A DNA stretch of 43,802 nt from Anaerolineales bacterium (GCA_016789225.1 JAEURI010000071.1:1-43802); one strand, 5' to 3'. Positions 9,360-18,671 are shown, counted from the stretch's first letter. Translations and numbers: made by a program. The notes: generated from the sequence alone by a model not told the origin.

Positions 9360-11330
9360 TCATGGGACAATATAGGAAAGCAGGATAACGTCGTCGCAGT
9401 CATATTTATAGTGCAGGTCGCCGCCGGGGTGCGCGCGTGCCCAGGCCGCCAACTCTTCGATACGGCTTGGCGGAGCGATGATCACTTCACCAGATACAGG
9501 GTTCAGGCTATCCACCGGGTCAGGGAAATTAATGACAGGTCTGCTTTTGCTAAGAAAGTATGTTGACGGATGTGTACCATGAATATATTCTCCATCACTT
9601 AACATATAAACCTGCTGTTCGCTGTCTGTCTCACTGATCTGCTGCCCGAGATAGGAGGCATAACGACCAATGATGTTCTCTGCAAATTTACAGCGGCCTG
9701 CAAAATCTGCATAGTATGTCCACAAGTTGAAAACTAGCAGGCTGGCAAGAACCGCGACCACCGAAAACGTATAAGCGACTCTCCGGGTGTTCCATTCAAG
9801 CCCAAACATCTTTAATATCTGCTCCAACCCAACAGATGCCATGATCATGGCGGCGGGAAAAGCCATCAACATGCGATAGGAATCAGCCGAAGGAGGAAGC
9901 GCGAACAGGCCGATCGATACCGTGGCAGCCCAAAAGTAGCCATTCAACAAAAGATAGCCTGGGTTTCTAAGCCGCCAAAGCGCAAGTCCCAACCCAGCCA
10001 GGAACATGACACTTGAGATCATGCTCAACATGGGTGCGGGAGAACCATAGAAATCCCTGGCTGGGAAATAGATCAATGATAGAAAAACATGGGCTACACG
10101 GCCAAGCAAGAGTTCCACAGCGCTCTGCCCTGTAGATTGCATGGTTATTTCCAGCCAGCCAGATTGAAACGTTCCATCCTTGCTCAGCCGGTTAAAGAAT
10201 TCGCCCGGGTTATTGAAGATATAGTAAGCAGTGGGCAGGATCATCGTTAGAAAGCCGCCCCAAAATACCCCGGCCTGCACCAAACGCTGTTTGAACCAGG
10301 GCCGATAGAACAAAAATGCGATGATCATATAGACCAATATAAGCGCTGCAACCACCTGCGCAGTTAGATAAACAGAAAAATGGATCGCCAGCAGAGTCCC
10401 GCCAAGCGCCGTCCTCCAGGACTGCCGCTTTTCAAGTCCACTGTAAAGCAGATATAACTCGAGCGGCGCCAACCACGTCCCATGGATATAGGCCACGGAG
10501 GCGATCCGGCTGAAATGCATGTGAGAGTGAGAGGTTGCAATAAGAAATGCCGCCACCAGCCCAATGCGATGGCCACCGATAGCGCGGCCTAAAAGATACA
10601 CCGAAGGGGCTGCCAGAGCCCCGCCAATGGCGGGCAGCAGCCTCAAAGCAAAAGCATTAATGCCGAACACCCTAAGTGAGAAATTGATCAACTGTAGATA
10701 AAGGGAGCCAAAGTTATCCCACAAGGCAAACGGGTTGGTAAGAGCACCGGCCACCGTATTTTGTGCAGAAAGCCCCACAGCTCCTTCATCACCATCGAGA
10801 ACACGCGGTACTTCCCCCAACCTGTAAAAACGAATTGCAACCGCCAGGGCCGTGACGAGAACAACCGAAAGGATCTCATACCGATGGGCCCGAAACCATT
10901 CGGTGACTGCCTTAAAGTCTATGGAGGGCGTCGAATACCTGAAGGCATACACATAGCATATTGCACCCATCAGCCAGACCGTGATGACTGGAATGTAATT
11001 GACCCGGGCAAAGACCATGAAGAAAGAGGTGGCCATCATCGCCAAAGCTGAGAACAACACACCTGCAAAGATCCAAAACACCTTTTCATCGAAGACCCAC
11101 CAACGGGATACTTTTTTCCAAAAAGGCGCCTCAGGGATCATCTGACTGAAGATCAAAACGATCACCCCTGCAATGGCAAGCCAGGTATATGGCGGCAGAA
11201 AGTCTGTCTCCTGCACTTCTTTGGAAAACACTAAAAATTGACTTAAGAGAAGAATATAAATGCCAAAAAACGCAAAAATTCTACGGACTCTGCCCGTCTC
11301 TTCAGCATCGCTCATCTGCCGTTCATCCAT
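9360..11330 (-). CDS. GT39/ArnT-like membrane glycosyltransferase (PMT_2 family)
   Basis: 656 residues, polytopic (about 12 spans between residues 15 and 540) with a C-terminal soluble domain. The first large loop after the fifth span carries VLDGDEGAVG, matching the acidic Asp/Glu motif that is catalytic in PMT/ArnT GT-C enzymes, which transfer sugars from polyprenyl-phosphate donors to proteins or lipids on the outer membrane face. The GT2 three genes downstream would make such a donor. The ATG at 11330 has gaggag five bases upstream, a strong ribosome site, and it is the first gene of the five-gene minus-strand operon. The acceptor is unknown. Confidence 0.85.
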   Translation of the reverse strand: MDERQMSDAEETGRVRRIFAFFGIYILLLSQFLVFSKEVQETDFLPPYTWLAIAGVIVLIFSQMIPEAPFWKKVSRWWVFDEKVFWIFAGVLFSALAMMATSFFMVFARVNYIPVITVWLMGAICYVYAFRYSTPSIDFKAVTEWFRAHRYEILSVVLVTALAVAIRFYRLGEVPRVLDGDEGAVGLSAQNTVAGALTNPFALWDNFGSLYLQLINFSLRVFGINAFALRLLPAIGGALAAPSVYLLGRAIGGHRIGLVAAFLIATSHSHMHFSRIASVAYIHGTWLAPLELYLLYSGLEKRQSWRTALGGTLLAIHFSVYLTAQVVAALILVYMIIAFLFYRPWFKQRLVQAGVFWGGFLTMILPTAYYIFNNPGEFFNRLSKDGTFQSGWLEITMQSTGQSAVELLLGRVAHVFLSLIYFPARDFYGSPAPMLSMISSVMFLAGLGLALWRLRNPGYLLLNGYFWAATVSIGLFALPPSADSYRMLMAFPAAMIMASVGLEQILKMFGLEWNTRRVAYTFSVVAVLASLLVFNLWTYYADFAGRCKFAENIIGRYASYLGQQISETDSEQQVYMLSDGEYIHGTHPSTYFLSKSRPVINFPDPVDSLNPVSGEVIIAPPSRIEELAAWARAHPGGDLHYKYDCDDVILLSYIVP

Positions 11331-11365
11331 GACAACTCCTCGATGGTTCGATTTCGCTGAATCGG

Positions 11366-11371
11366 ATTATA
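11366..11371 (-). promoter_or_regulatory. Candidate -10 of the glycan operon promoter
   Basis: A perfect TATAAT on the minus strand lies about 36 bases before the ATG at 11330. No convincing -35 is visible at 16-18 nt upstream (the area reads gatttg or ttgttc at poor spacing), so it may be activator-dependent. Confidence 0.4.
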
Positions 11372-11429
11372 CCTACAAAAATCAGAACAAATCCATATCC
11401 CCATATTCCATTGTCACGAAAGGCCAATG

Positions 11430-11457
11430 TTAACAAATCTTAAAATTCATGTATAAT
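11430..11457 (+). promoter_or_regulatory. Strong sigma-70-type promoter facing recX
   Basis: TTAACA (11430-11435) and TATAAT (11452-11457) are separated by 16 nt, matching consensus at 11 of 12 positions, the best promoter in the window. Transcription would start near 11464, leaving about 295 nt of untranslated RNA before the recX ATG at 11759. Confidence 0.75.
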
Positions 11458-11463
11458 TAAGGA

Positions 11464-11755
11464 AACACTGTAAAACTTCCGCCGCACTTGCGGCCTATGC
11501 TTGAAACTGACTGGAAAATTTCGCGCACGATCCTCCCCCGGTTTTGGGAGTTATTTTGTGAAGTCCTGCCTAGGATGCAAATTTTGACAAGACGATTGGC
11601 TTCACCCTAAACCTAAAGTGCCGAACGTGACTTAACCTCGTCACGTCTTTTGACTTATCCGGGCTGCGCCTCACGCCTTCCCCGGACCTGGTCTACCAAC
11701 CCAGACATTTTCACAGCCGAGGCCGATATTTCGGAAGTCTCGGCTGTGTGCTTTT
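11464..11755 (+). ncRNA. Structured leader or small RNA upstream of recX (class not recognised)
   Basis: No coding frame is credible here. The region holds a chain of perfect stems: gccgc/gcggc (11481-11494), ctccc/gggag (11533-11550), acgtgac/gtcacgt (11625-11646) followed by ctttt, tccggg/cccgga (11658-11686), and a 10-bp cacagccgag/ctcggctgtg (11712-11748) followed by tgctttt just before the recX ATG. The third stem could end a roughly 190-nt RNA and the last a roughly 290-nt RNA. I looked for RNase P, tmRNA, SRP and common riboswitch signatures by eye and found none. It may be a free RNA or a recX leader that attenuates; which one cannot be decided from one sequence. Confidence 0.45.
11712..11755 (+). 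terminator. Terminator-like hairpin immediately before recX
   Basis: A perfect 10-bp outer stem (11712-11721 with 11739-11748) encloses an inner ccga/tcgg hairpin and is followed by tgctttt. It ends ten bases before the recX start and leaves no room for a ribosome-binding site, so it may terminate the leader RNA or limit recX-rny expression. Confidence 0.55.
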
Positions 11756-11758
11756 AAC

Positions 11759-12412
11759 ATGAAAAAGATAACCGCCCTCGAAGTGCAAAAGAAGAATCCC
11801 AATCGGGTGAACATCCACCTGGACGGGGAATTCGCCTTCGGGCTGGCGCGCATCACAGCCGCATGGCTCAAGGTTGGCGACGTACTCAGTGAAGAAAAGA
11901 TCGCCGCCCTGCAAGCCGAAGACATGCGCGAACGGGCACTGCAACAGGCTTTGCTCTTCCTTAGTTATCGCGCACGTTCTGAAAAAGAAATACGGCAGAA
12001 CCTGAAAAAGCACGAATACTCCGAAGCCGCCATCGAATACACGATGACCCGCCTCCGCGAGAACAGGCTCGCCAACGACAATGAATTTGCCCAAGCGTGG
12101 GTGGAAAATCGCAGTACCTTCCGTCCACGCAGCCGCCGCGCATTGACGATGGAACTTCGTCAAAAAGGGCTCGATGAGGAAACGGTCAAAGAGGCTGTTG
12201 CCAATGTCGATGAAGAAGCTCTGGCGTACGAAACCGCCCGAAAACGGGCACCCAGATTCCAAGGTCTGGAGTGGAGCGAGTTTCGCAAGAAACTTTCCGA
12301 ACACCTCGCAAGGCGCGGCTTCCCTTACTCTGTTGTTACGTCCGTTGTCACCCGCGTTTGGAACGAGACGCATACAGAGGAAACTAAATACGAAGATGAG
12401 GACATGACATGA
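11759..12412 (+). CDS. recX: RecX family regulatory protein
   Basis: 217 residues, within the RecX range, mostly helical. RecX binds RecA filaments and modulates recombination and SOS induction. The family pattern is visible: an N-terminal basic region (MKKITALEVQKKNPNRVN), then three-helix repeats with ALLFLSYRARSEKEIRQNL (about residues 64-82), a second repeat with NDNEFAQAWVENR (residues 107-119) and a third around 180-200. recA is not adjacent here, although the two are often paired. There is no ribosome site upstream, only a hairpin. Its stop overlaps the rny start by four bases (ATGA), coupling it to RNase Y. Confidence 0.9.
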   Translation: MKKITALEVQKKNPNRVNIHLDGEFAFGLARITAAWLKVGDVLSEEKIAALQAEDMRERALQQALLFLSYRARSEKEIRQNLKKHEYSEAAIEYTMTRLRENRLANDNEFAQAWVENRSTFRPRSRRALTMELRQKGLDEETVKEAVANVDEEALAYETARKRAPRFQGLEWSEFRKKLSEHLARRGFPYSVVTSVVTRVWNETHTEETKYEDEDMT

Positions 12413-13938
12413 ATCCGATCATCATAACTTTGATAGGTATTCTGGCGCTGGTCGTCGGCGCCGCAGCAGGGTACTTCTTCCATCGCTACCAAGTGGATCG
12501 CGCAACCAAGGCAAGGCAGGAACGGGCGGATGATATTCTGAAAGCTGCTCAAACCCAGGCGAACATGATCGTCAAGGGCGCGCAGGATAACGCCACCAAG
12601 ATCATCCAGGCCGCCGAAAGCGAGATCAAAGAACGCCGTATCGAATTGAACCGCGACACCGAGCGTCTCGAAAAACGCCGCACCGAAGTGGACAGCCGCT
12701 ACGACAAGATCGAACAGCGCGAACAAAACCTCAACCGCCGTCAATCCCAAATTGACAAGCGTCACAACGAAGCCGAAAAACTTTTCGAAGATCAAATGAA
12801 GAAGCTCGAAGAGATCGCACAGATGACGCAGGATGAAGCCCGCAAAGACCTCTTCGCTGCAGTGGAAAAAGAAGCCCGCGGCGACATGGCACGCATCATC
12901 CGTCAGATCGAAGCCGAAGCCCGCGAAGAAGGCGAGAAACGCGCCCGCAAACTCATTGCCGACGCCATTCAGCGCGTCGCCTCTGAGCATGTAGCAGAAG
13001 TCACTCGTGCCGTGGTCACCCTGCCCAGCGAGGAGATGAAGGGACGCATCGTCGGTCGTAACGGTCGCAACATCAAAGCCTTCGAACAGGCTGCTGGTGT
13101 GGATGTGATCGTAGACGACACGCCTGACTCTGTGACCATCTCATGTTTCGACTCAGTACGCCGTGAGATCGCCCGCCGCGCTCTTTCCAAACTGATCCTT
13201 GACGGACGCATTCACCCGGCTCACATCGAAAAAGTGATCGACGATGAAACCCGCGCCGTGGAAAAGATCATCAATGAAGCGGGCGAACAAGCCGCCTACG
13301 ATGCCAACGTCTCTGGTTTGCACCCCGAAGTATTGCGCATGATGGGACGACTCAAGTTCCGCACCTCCTATGGTCAGAACCAGCTCGCCCATGCAATAGA
13401 AGTCTCCAAACTGGCTGGCATCCTCGCTGCTGAGATCGGCGCGAACGTGGAACTTGCCAAGCTGGGTGGCTTCCTGCACGACATCGGCAAAGCCATGGAT
13501 CACAATCAAGAAGGAACACACGCCGGGCTCGGTGCAGAATTCTGCAAACGGTACGGTGTAAACCCCATCGTGGTGAATGCCATCGCTTCACACCACCATG
13601 AAGTTGACCAGGAAACCGTGGAAGCAGTCATCGCCGAAGCCGCAGACGCCATCTCCGGTGCGCGCCCTGGTGCCCGCCGCGAAGACCTCGAAGCCTATAT
13701 CAAGCGCATCCGCTCGCTGGAAGAAATGTCCATGTCCTTCGAAGGCGTACAGCAAGCCTTCGCCATCCAAGCGGGACGTGAAGTCCGCATCCTCGTCAAG
13801 CCCGAGACGATCGACGATCTTGGCTCCACCCGCCTCGCGCGCGACATTGCCAAGAAGATCGAAGAGACCATGCAATATCCCGGTCAGATCCGTGTAACGG
13901 TCATCCGCGAGACGCGGGCGACAGAATACGCAAAATAG
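12409..13938 (+). CDS. rny: Ribonuclease Y
   Basis: Membrane-anchored endoribonuclease that starts mRNA decay, 509 residues, typical length. An N-terminal membrane helix (about 4-24) is followed by a long charged coiled coil (about 30-190), a KH RNA-binding domain with GRIVGRNGRN near 211-220, and an HD phosphohydrolase domain with the metal pair His357-Asp358 in FLHDIGKAMDHN and a later SHHHEVDQE. The ATG overlaps the recX stop, so expression depends on the same leader RNA. A strong terminator follows. All catalytic landmarks are intact. Confidence 0.97.
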   Translation: MNPIIITLIGILALVVGAAAGYFFHRYQVDRATKARQERADDILKAAQTQANMIVKGAQDNATKIIQAAESEIKERRIELNRDTERLEKRRTEVDSRYDKIEQREQNLNRRQSQIDKRHNEAEKLFEDQMKKLEEIAQMTQDEARKDLFAAVEKEARGDMARIIRQIEAEAREEGEKRARKLIADAIQRVASEHVAEVTRAVVTLPSEEMKGRIVGRNGRNIKAFEQAAGVDVIVDDTPDSVTISCFDSVRREIARRALSKLILDGRIHPAHIEKVIDDETRAVEKIINEAGEQAAYDANVSGLHPEVLRMMGRLKFRTSYGQNQLAHAIEVSKLAGILAAEIGANVELAKLGGFLHDIGKAMDHNQEGTHAGLGAEFCKRYGVNPIVVNAIASHHHEVDQETVEAVIAEAADAISGARPGARREDLEAYIKRIRSLEEMSMSFEGVQQAFAIQAGREVRILVKPETIDDLGSTRLARDIAKKIEETMQYPGQIRVTVIRETRATEYAK

Positions 13939-13949
13939 TCCGCTTCCTG

Positions 13950-13985
13950 AAATCCGCTTTCTGATACAACAGAAAGCGGATTTTT
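13950..13985 (+). terminator. Terminator of recX-rny
   Basis: A 14-bp perfect stem (13950-13963 with 13970-13983; core atccgctttctg/cagaaagcggat) with a 6-nt loop, followed by a T tract. It begins 12 bases after the rny stop. Confidence 0.95.
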
Positions 13986-13998
13986 ATTTGTTTAATCA

Positions 13999-14026
13999 TT
14001 GAAAGTTAATTTACAATTGAAATAAT
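13999..14026 (+). promoter_or_regulatory. Weak candidate promoter for the MASE1 kinase gene
   Basis: TTGAAA (13999-14004), 16-nt spacer and AATAAT (14021-14026) lie between the rny terminator and the ATG at 14102. A separate TATAAT at 14045-14050 lacks a -35 at proper spacing. Either could serve; neither is strong. Confidence 0.3.
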
Positions 14027-14101
14027 CCAGCAAATGATCACGGCTATAATTCCAGCCTGACTCCCCAGGCAAAGTTCAGACGAAGGTTTTCCTCCAAATT
14101 C

Positions 14102-17100
14102 ATGAGCATATCCAGTAACCCGCCGCCAAAGAATGGAAAACAAACCTCCTCCCTTCCATGGTGGACCTGGGTGCTGCCATTTTTCATTGCCAATGCAGGC
14201 ACCTGGATCTCATTAAGTTTCAAGACATCCCCAGGCACATCCCTCTGGTATCTGCCCACCGCGCTTGGCATCGTCATGGTCTACTGGTGGGGGCCGCGGG
14301 CCTTGCCGGGGATTTATCTGAATGCTGTACTTTGTACTCCGCTCTGGGGCCTGCCATGGAAATGGTCTTTGTTATATGCCCTGCCCGAAACACTCGAGGT
14401 CGGATTAAGCTGGCTTTTCTTTGTGAAAATCGCAAAAGGGAAAAGCTGGCTGCCTAACTTAAGCAGCATTCTTCATTTTCTGATACTTGGCTGTCTTGTA
14501 CCAACTTTCATAGCCAGTATATATCTGGTGTCACAACTTTTTATTTTGGGGAATATAGATCAACATGCTGGCTGGACGACCTGGCAACTGATGTTCACGG
14601 CTGATCTGACAACCAAGCTTGTCTTCGCAGTACCCTTGTTGACAATCTTCACCAAACCTATGACCGATAAAGGCTGGACTCTTATAAGAGAACATCTGCC
14701 TGTTGTTCAATTCCTTCCAGACGACAAAAAAAAACTGCTGGATGGTATTCTTATTTCAGGTAGTTTCCTGACCATCCTGGTTTTAATCCTGTTATCCCCG
14801 ATTCATGAACTACGGGTTGGGCATGGGCTGCTGCTGATCTTGATCTCCATACGTTATGGGGTAAACATTGCCGCCCTCGGCACGAGTTGGTTTGGTTCTC
14901 TGGCATTTTTGCTGCCGATGATTCTGGCCGACCGGCTTGGGTCATTTACCGCCGATGACATCAATCTTTTATCCACAAATCTTGACATCCTTTTCCTGTG
15001 TGGGATTACACTGGTAACCGGGCGGGCGATCAGTGATCTTGTTACAGAAATCGCCGAGCGCAGCCTGTCGGAGGAAAACCTGCGCAGTGCTGAAACTAAA
15101 TATCGCACTCTTGCAGAAAAAATACCGCCGATTATCTATATGGCTAGGTTAAATCAGCATGTCGGTGTGACCTATATCAGCCCACAGATCACATCCCTGG
15201 GTTTCACCCAGGAGGAGTGGACCGCAGATCCTGAGCTGTGGTTAAGGCAAATGCATCCCGATGACCAAAAAAGGATCGTGGAGGAGATCGAACATGTCCA
15301 AAAAAGCGGGGAGCCGTTCAAATCGGAATACAGGCTAATCACACGCAGCGGAGAGATAAGATGGTTTCTGGATGAGGCCATGGATATTCTGGACAACAAC
15401 GGAAGGGTCATCTTCCGCCAGGGATTTATGCTGGATATTACAGCCCGTAAACTGGCAGAAGAGGCTTTATCTGCCCGCGAGCAATACCTGGAATTGCTCA
15501 ATGATATGACACGCACAATCCTGCTTTCCAAGGATCTCAATTCGACATTGAGTGAATTGGCCGGCAACATGGCGAAATTAACAAATGCGGATGATTGTTA
15601 TATCACTCGCTGGGATGAAGAGCGATTGCTGACGATCCCCTCGACATCCACAGCAAATCTTGAAAGGCCATATTCTTCAAACAGGAGCGATCCTTATCTT
15701 GTAACCATGACCGCATCTGTGTTACAGGCAGAACGTGTCCTTGCCGCAGATGATGTTTTTAATTCTCCCTATGTAAGCGTTGAGATCGCAAAAAAGTATC
15801 CGGCACGTTCCGTCCTGGGTATTCCGTTGATCGTGAGGGAGCGTAAATTAGGAGCAGCAATCGTTGCCTACAATTCGCCGCATCATTTTACATCCTGGGA
15901 AATCGAGCGTGCGGAACATGCCGCAAAACACATCGCTGTTGCCTTGTGGAATGCACAAAAAGACCTCGAGCTGACAAGACGTTTACAGGAATCAGATGCC
16001 CTGGCAAAAATTTCACTCGCACTGAGCGAAAAGCAACGGGTCAGTTATACAAACGTTCTGGAGTTGATCGTCAATTCGGCAAAAGAATTGATCCCTGGCG
16101 CCGAGCAGGCCGTGATCCACAGCCTGGATGAGGAAAATAATCTGCTGATGCCTGAGGCGGCTGTTGGTTTTCAAAACGCCTGGGCGGGCCAGGCAAAGCT
16201 GAAGCTAGGCGAAGGAATTGCCGGGCAGGCCATCATCTCAGGAGAAACCCTAAACGTTACGGATGTTCATACCGACAAGCGCTTCCTGAACTTTGGTATT
16301 CCGGTCCAGTTCCGTTCGCTTATGGTGACTCCGATCATTAGCGGCGAAAAGACCTTGGGCTCCATCAGCGTACAGAGCAAGAAACCCAATGCCTTCGCCC
16401 AAAATGAGGCCAACCTTCTTCGTACCCTGGGCGCAAATGCCGCTATCGCGATCGAAAATGCACGCCTGCTGGAAAGTACCCAAAAGGCCCTGCGCGAAAC
16501 GAATGCCCTCTACCGAATTAGTCGTGGATTGTTGGCCCTTAACGCCGAGGAATTGCTCGACGATGCCGTTGATCTTTTGGAAAAGAATTTCGGCTATCAC
16601 CTGGTCCAAGTCTATTTGATCGAACCCAAAACAGGTGACTTCATTCTGAAGGCAAGCAGTGGTGAAACAGGTCAATTACTAAAAGAAAAGAATCACTCGC
16701 TCAAAGTGGGTTCCGGAATTATCGGGCACGTTGCAGAAACACGGAAACCCTTTTTCACTAATGACGTCGACCAGGTTATCTTTCACATCAAAAATCCCAT
16801 ACGACCGGAAATAAAATCAGAAATGGCTGTGCCCATCAAGGCCGGGGAACAGCTTCTGGGCATTCTGGATATTCAACAATCGGAAATGAAAGATTTCACC
16901 CCGCGCGACCTTCAACTTGTTGGGGTCGTTGCAGATCAGCTGGCAGCTTCCCTGCAAAAGGCGGATCTGTACGAAAATCTGCAAAAATCCCTCCAGCAGG
17001 AAAAAGCCATCCGCAATCAGTTGGTGCAAAATGAACGCCTGGCCATCATGGGACGCCTGCTCGCCTCCGTATCGCATGAATTGAACAATCCGCTTCAAGC

Positions 17101-17713
17101 TATTCAAAATGCCCTCTTCCTCCTACGCGAGGAGAAGGGTATTTCTCCACAGGGGCTGAATGACCTGGATATCGTGCTGGCCGAATCCGAACGCATGGCC
17201 GGTATGATCGACAGACTGCGCACCACTTACCGCCCCACCCAGACAGAGGATTTTCGGCCAACTCAGGTCAACAGGATCATCGAGGAATTATTTGCATTGA
17301 TCGCAACACACCTGCGCAAGAACGAGGTGGTTTTCGAGTTCAATCCCGACCCCGAGCTTCCCATCATCACAGCCCTGCCGGACCAGATAAGGCAAGTAGC
17401 ATTGAACCTGTTGATGAACGCTGTAGAAGCCATGCCCAACGGCGGCAAGTTGACCGTATACACGAGATACCAATATGACACTCACGAGGTCCTCATGACC
17501 GTTTCAGATACGGGCAGCGGGATTCCCTCTTCCCTGCTTCCTCTCATCTTTGACCCCTTCATTACCAACAAACAACGCGGGACGGGCATTGGACTGACCA
17601 TTTCCCACGATATCGTCATGAAACATAACGGGCGTATCGAGGCGGATAACAATTACAACCGCGGCGCAACCTTTCGAGTCTGGCTGCCTGTTGACCAAGC
17701 GGTGAACAAATGA
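14102..17713 (+). CDS. MASE1-PAS-GAF3 sensor histidine kinase
   Basis: 1203 residues, membrane sensor kinase. The order is: MASE1-type membrane sensor domain (about 18-310, 8-9 spans, starting PWWTWVLPFFIANAGTWISL), PAS with PAC tail (about 330-454), three GAF domains (about 462-616, 625-790, 793-957), a HisKA dimerisation helix with phospho-acceptor His992 in SVSHELNNPLQAI, and a HATPase_c domain with N box (LLMNAVEAM), G1 (DTGSGIP) and G2 (GTGIGLTIS). The kinase is complete. Its stop overlaps the response regulator start by four bases (ATGA), so the pair is cognate. The ribosome site is weak. Ligands are unknown. Confidence 0.92.
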   Translation: MSISSNPPPKNGKQTSSLPWWTWVLPFFIANAGTWISLSFKTSPGTSLWYLPTALGIVMVYWWGPRALPGIYLNAVLCTPLWGLPWKWSLLYALPETLEVGLSWLFFVKIAKGKSWLPNLSSILHFLILGCLVPTFIASIYLVSQLFILGNIDQHAGWTTWQLMFTADLTTKLVFAVPLLTIFTKPMTDKGWTLIREHLPVVQFLPDDKKKLLDGILISGSFLTILVLILLSPIHELRVGHGLLLILISIRYGVNIAALGTSWFGSLAFLLPMILADRLGSFTADDINLLSTNLDILFLCGITLVTGRAISDLVTEIAERSLSEENLRSAETKYRTLAEKIPPIIYMARLNQHVGVTYISPQITSLGFTQEEWTADPELWLRQMHPDDQKRIVEEIEHVQKSGEPFKSEYRLITRSGEIRWFLDEAMDILDNNGRVIFRQGFMLDITARKLAEEALSAREQYLELLNDMTRTILLSKDLNSTLSELAGNMAKLTNADDCYITRWDEERLLTIPSTSTANLERPYSSNRSDPYLVTMTASVLQAERVLAADDVFNSPYVSVEIAKKYPARSVLGIPLIVRERKLGAAIVAYNSPHHFTSWEIERAEHAAKHIAVALWNAQKDLELTRRLQESDALAKISLALSEKQRVSYTNVLELIVNSAKELIPGAEQAVIHSLDEENNLLMPEAAVGFQNAWAGQAKLKLGEGIAGQAIISGETLNVTDVHTDKRFLNFGIPVQFRSLMVTPIISGEKTLGSISVQSKKPNAFAQNEANLLRTLGANAAIAIENARLLESTQKALRETNALYRISRGLLALNAEELLDDAVDLLEKNFGYHLVQVYLIEPKTGDFILKASSGETGQLLKEKNHSLKVGSGIIGHVAETRKPFFTNDVDQVIFHIKNPIRPEIKSEMAVPIKAGEQLLGILDIQQSEMKDFTPRDLQLVGVVADQLAASLQKADLYENLQKSLQQEKAIRNQLVQNERLAIMGRLLASVSHELNNPLQAIQNALFLLREEKGISPQGLNDLDIVLAESERMAGMIDRLRTTYRPTQTEDFRPTQVNRIIEELFALIATHLRKNEVVFEFNPDPELPIITALPDQIRQVALNLLMNAVEAMPNGGKLTVYTRYQYDTHEVLMTVSDTGSGIPSSLLPLIFDPFITNKQRGTGIGLTISHDIVMKHNGRIEADNNYNRGATFRVWLPVDQAVNK

Positions 17714-18522
17714 ATGTAACCGGCCATATCCTTATAATTGATGATGAAGCCACACTGCGCAAAACCCTGGCTCGCGTTCTACAGCAGGCCGGGTTCGAGG
17801 TCACGACTGCTGAAAGCGCTGAGCAGGGGCTGGATTTTCTTAAGACCACCCGCTTCGACATGATCCTGACCGATCTGCGTATGCCCGGCATCCAGGGTCT
17901 GGAGGCGCTCAAACTGATCAATGCCAATTACCCCACCTTGCCCGTCGTTCTTTTCACCGCCCAGCCAGATGTCAACTCAGCAGTGGAGGCCCTGCGCCAC
18001 GGAGCCACCGATTATCTGATGAAACCGCTCAAGCCCGAGGTCATCATCGAGCGCACAAGGTCGATCCTGCTCAAAAAGCAAACCGAAAAACGTAAGAGAG
18101 AGATCACCCAGCAGATCGAAAGTCTTCAGGCAGAATTGAAAAGCCTAGAAGAGCGCGAAAGCTCCATCCTACCGGCCCAGCCAGTAAACCCATCAAGGGT
18201 GGTGGATAAGGAACGCTTCATCAAGCGCGGGCCGATTGTGTTGGACCTGCAGGCCCGCCGGGTAATCCGCGACGAGCAGATCGTCAATATTCCGCCCACT
18301 TCCTTCGATTATCTGGTGGTATTGGCGCGCCATGCACCGGATGTGGTCGATTATCAAACCCTTGTGGCTGAGTCGCAGGGGTATCAAACTGACCTGCGCG
18401 AGTCTCAGGAACTGTCCAAATGGCACATTCACCAGTTACGCCAGGCCATTGAAGCGGATGTTCATAACCCGGTTCACCTGCTCAATGTACGCGGCACAGG
18501 CTATCGGCTCGTGACAGATTAG
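17710..18522 (+). CDS. Response regulator with C-terminal winged-helix DNA-binding domain
   Basis: 270 residues. The CheY-like receiver (about 5-117) has acidic Asp11-Asp12, phospho-acceptor Asp55 in LTDLRMPG, Thr83 and Lys105 in DYLMKPLKP. A charged coiled-coil linker of about 30 residues (118-150) and an OmpR-type winged helix (about 170-268, ending LNVRGTGYRLV) follow. It is a transcription factor phosphorylated by the overlapping MASE1 kinase. The receiver resembles the NtrC/AAA+ type (VLFTAQPDVNSAVEALRHGA) more than usual OmpR receivers, a slightly unusual pairing with a winged helix. Target genes are not evident. Confidence 0.9.
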   Translation: MNVTGHILIIDDEATLRKTLARVLQQAGFEVTTAESAEQGLDFLKTTRFDMILTDLRMPGIQGLEALKLINANYPTLPVVLFTAQPDVNSAVEALRHGATDYLMKPLKPEVIIERTRSILLKKQTEKRKREITQQIESLQAELKSLEERESSILPAQPVNPSRVVDKERFIKRGPIVLDLQARRVIRDEQIVNIPPTSFDYLVVLARHAPDVVDYQTLVAESQGYQTDLRESQELSKWHIHQLRQAIEADVHNPVHLLNVRGTGYRLVTD

Positions 18523-18562
18523 GAGGAATCCCTCTCAGGGTTGGCTCCCTTTTCATGGATAG

Positions 18563-18596
18563 AACCCGCTTCCGGCTTGACCGGAGGCGGGTTTTT
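18563..18596 (+). terminator. Terminator after the MASE1 kinase/regulator pair
   Basis: A 13-bp stem (18563-18575 with 18581-18593, one G-T wobble) with loop cttga is followed by ttttt. It separates this two-component pair from the large signalling operon that begins at 18672. Confidence 0.93.
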
Positions 18597-18671
18597 CGTT
18601 TCCCAACTTTTCCCAACTTTTACCTCTCCAACCTATCGGTTCAAGCCCGGATTCCATAGAAAATACAAGGG

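Noticed and set aside
11641-11711. Minus-strand stretch resembling SRP RNA (aggtccgggg, gcgcagcc)
   Set aside because: The SRP core around the GGAA tetraloop and the AGCA bulge are not in the right order, and the required helix does not form.
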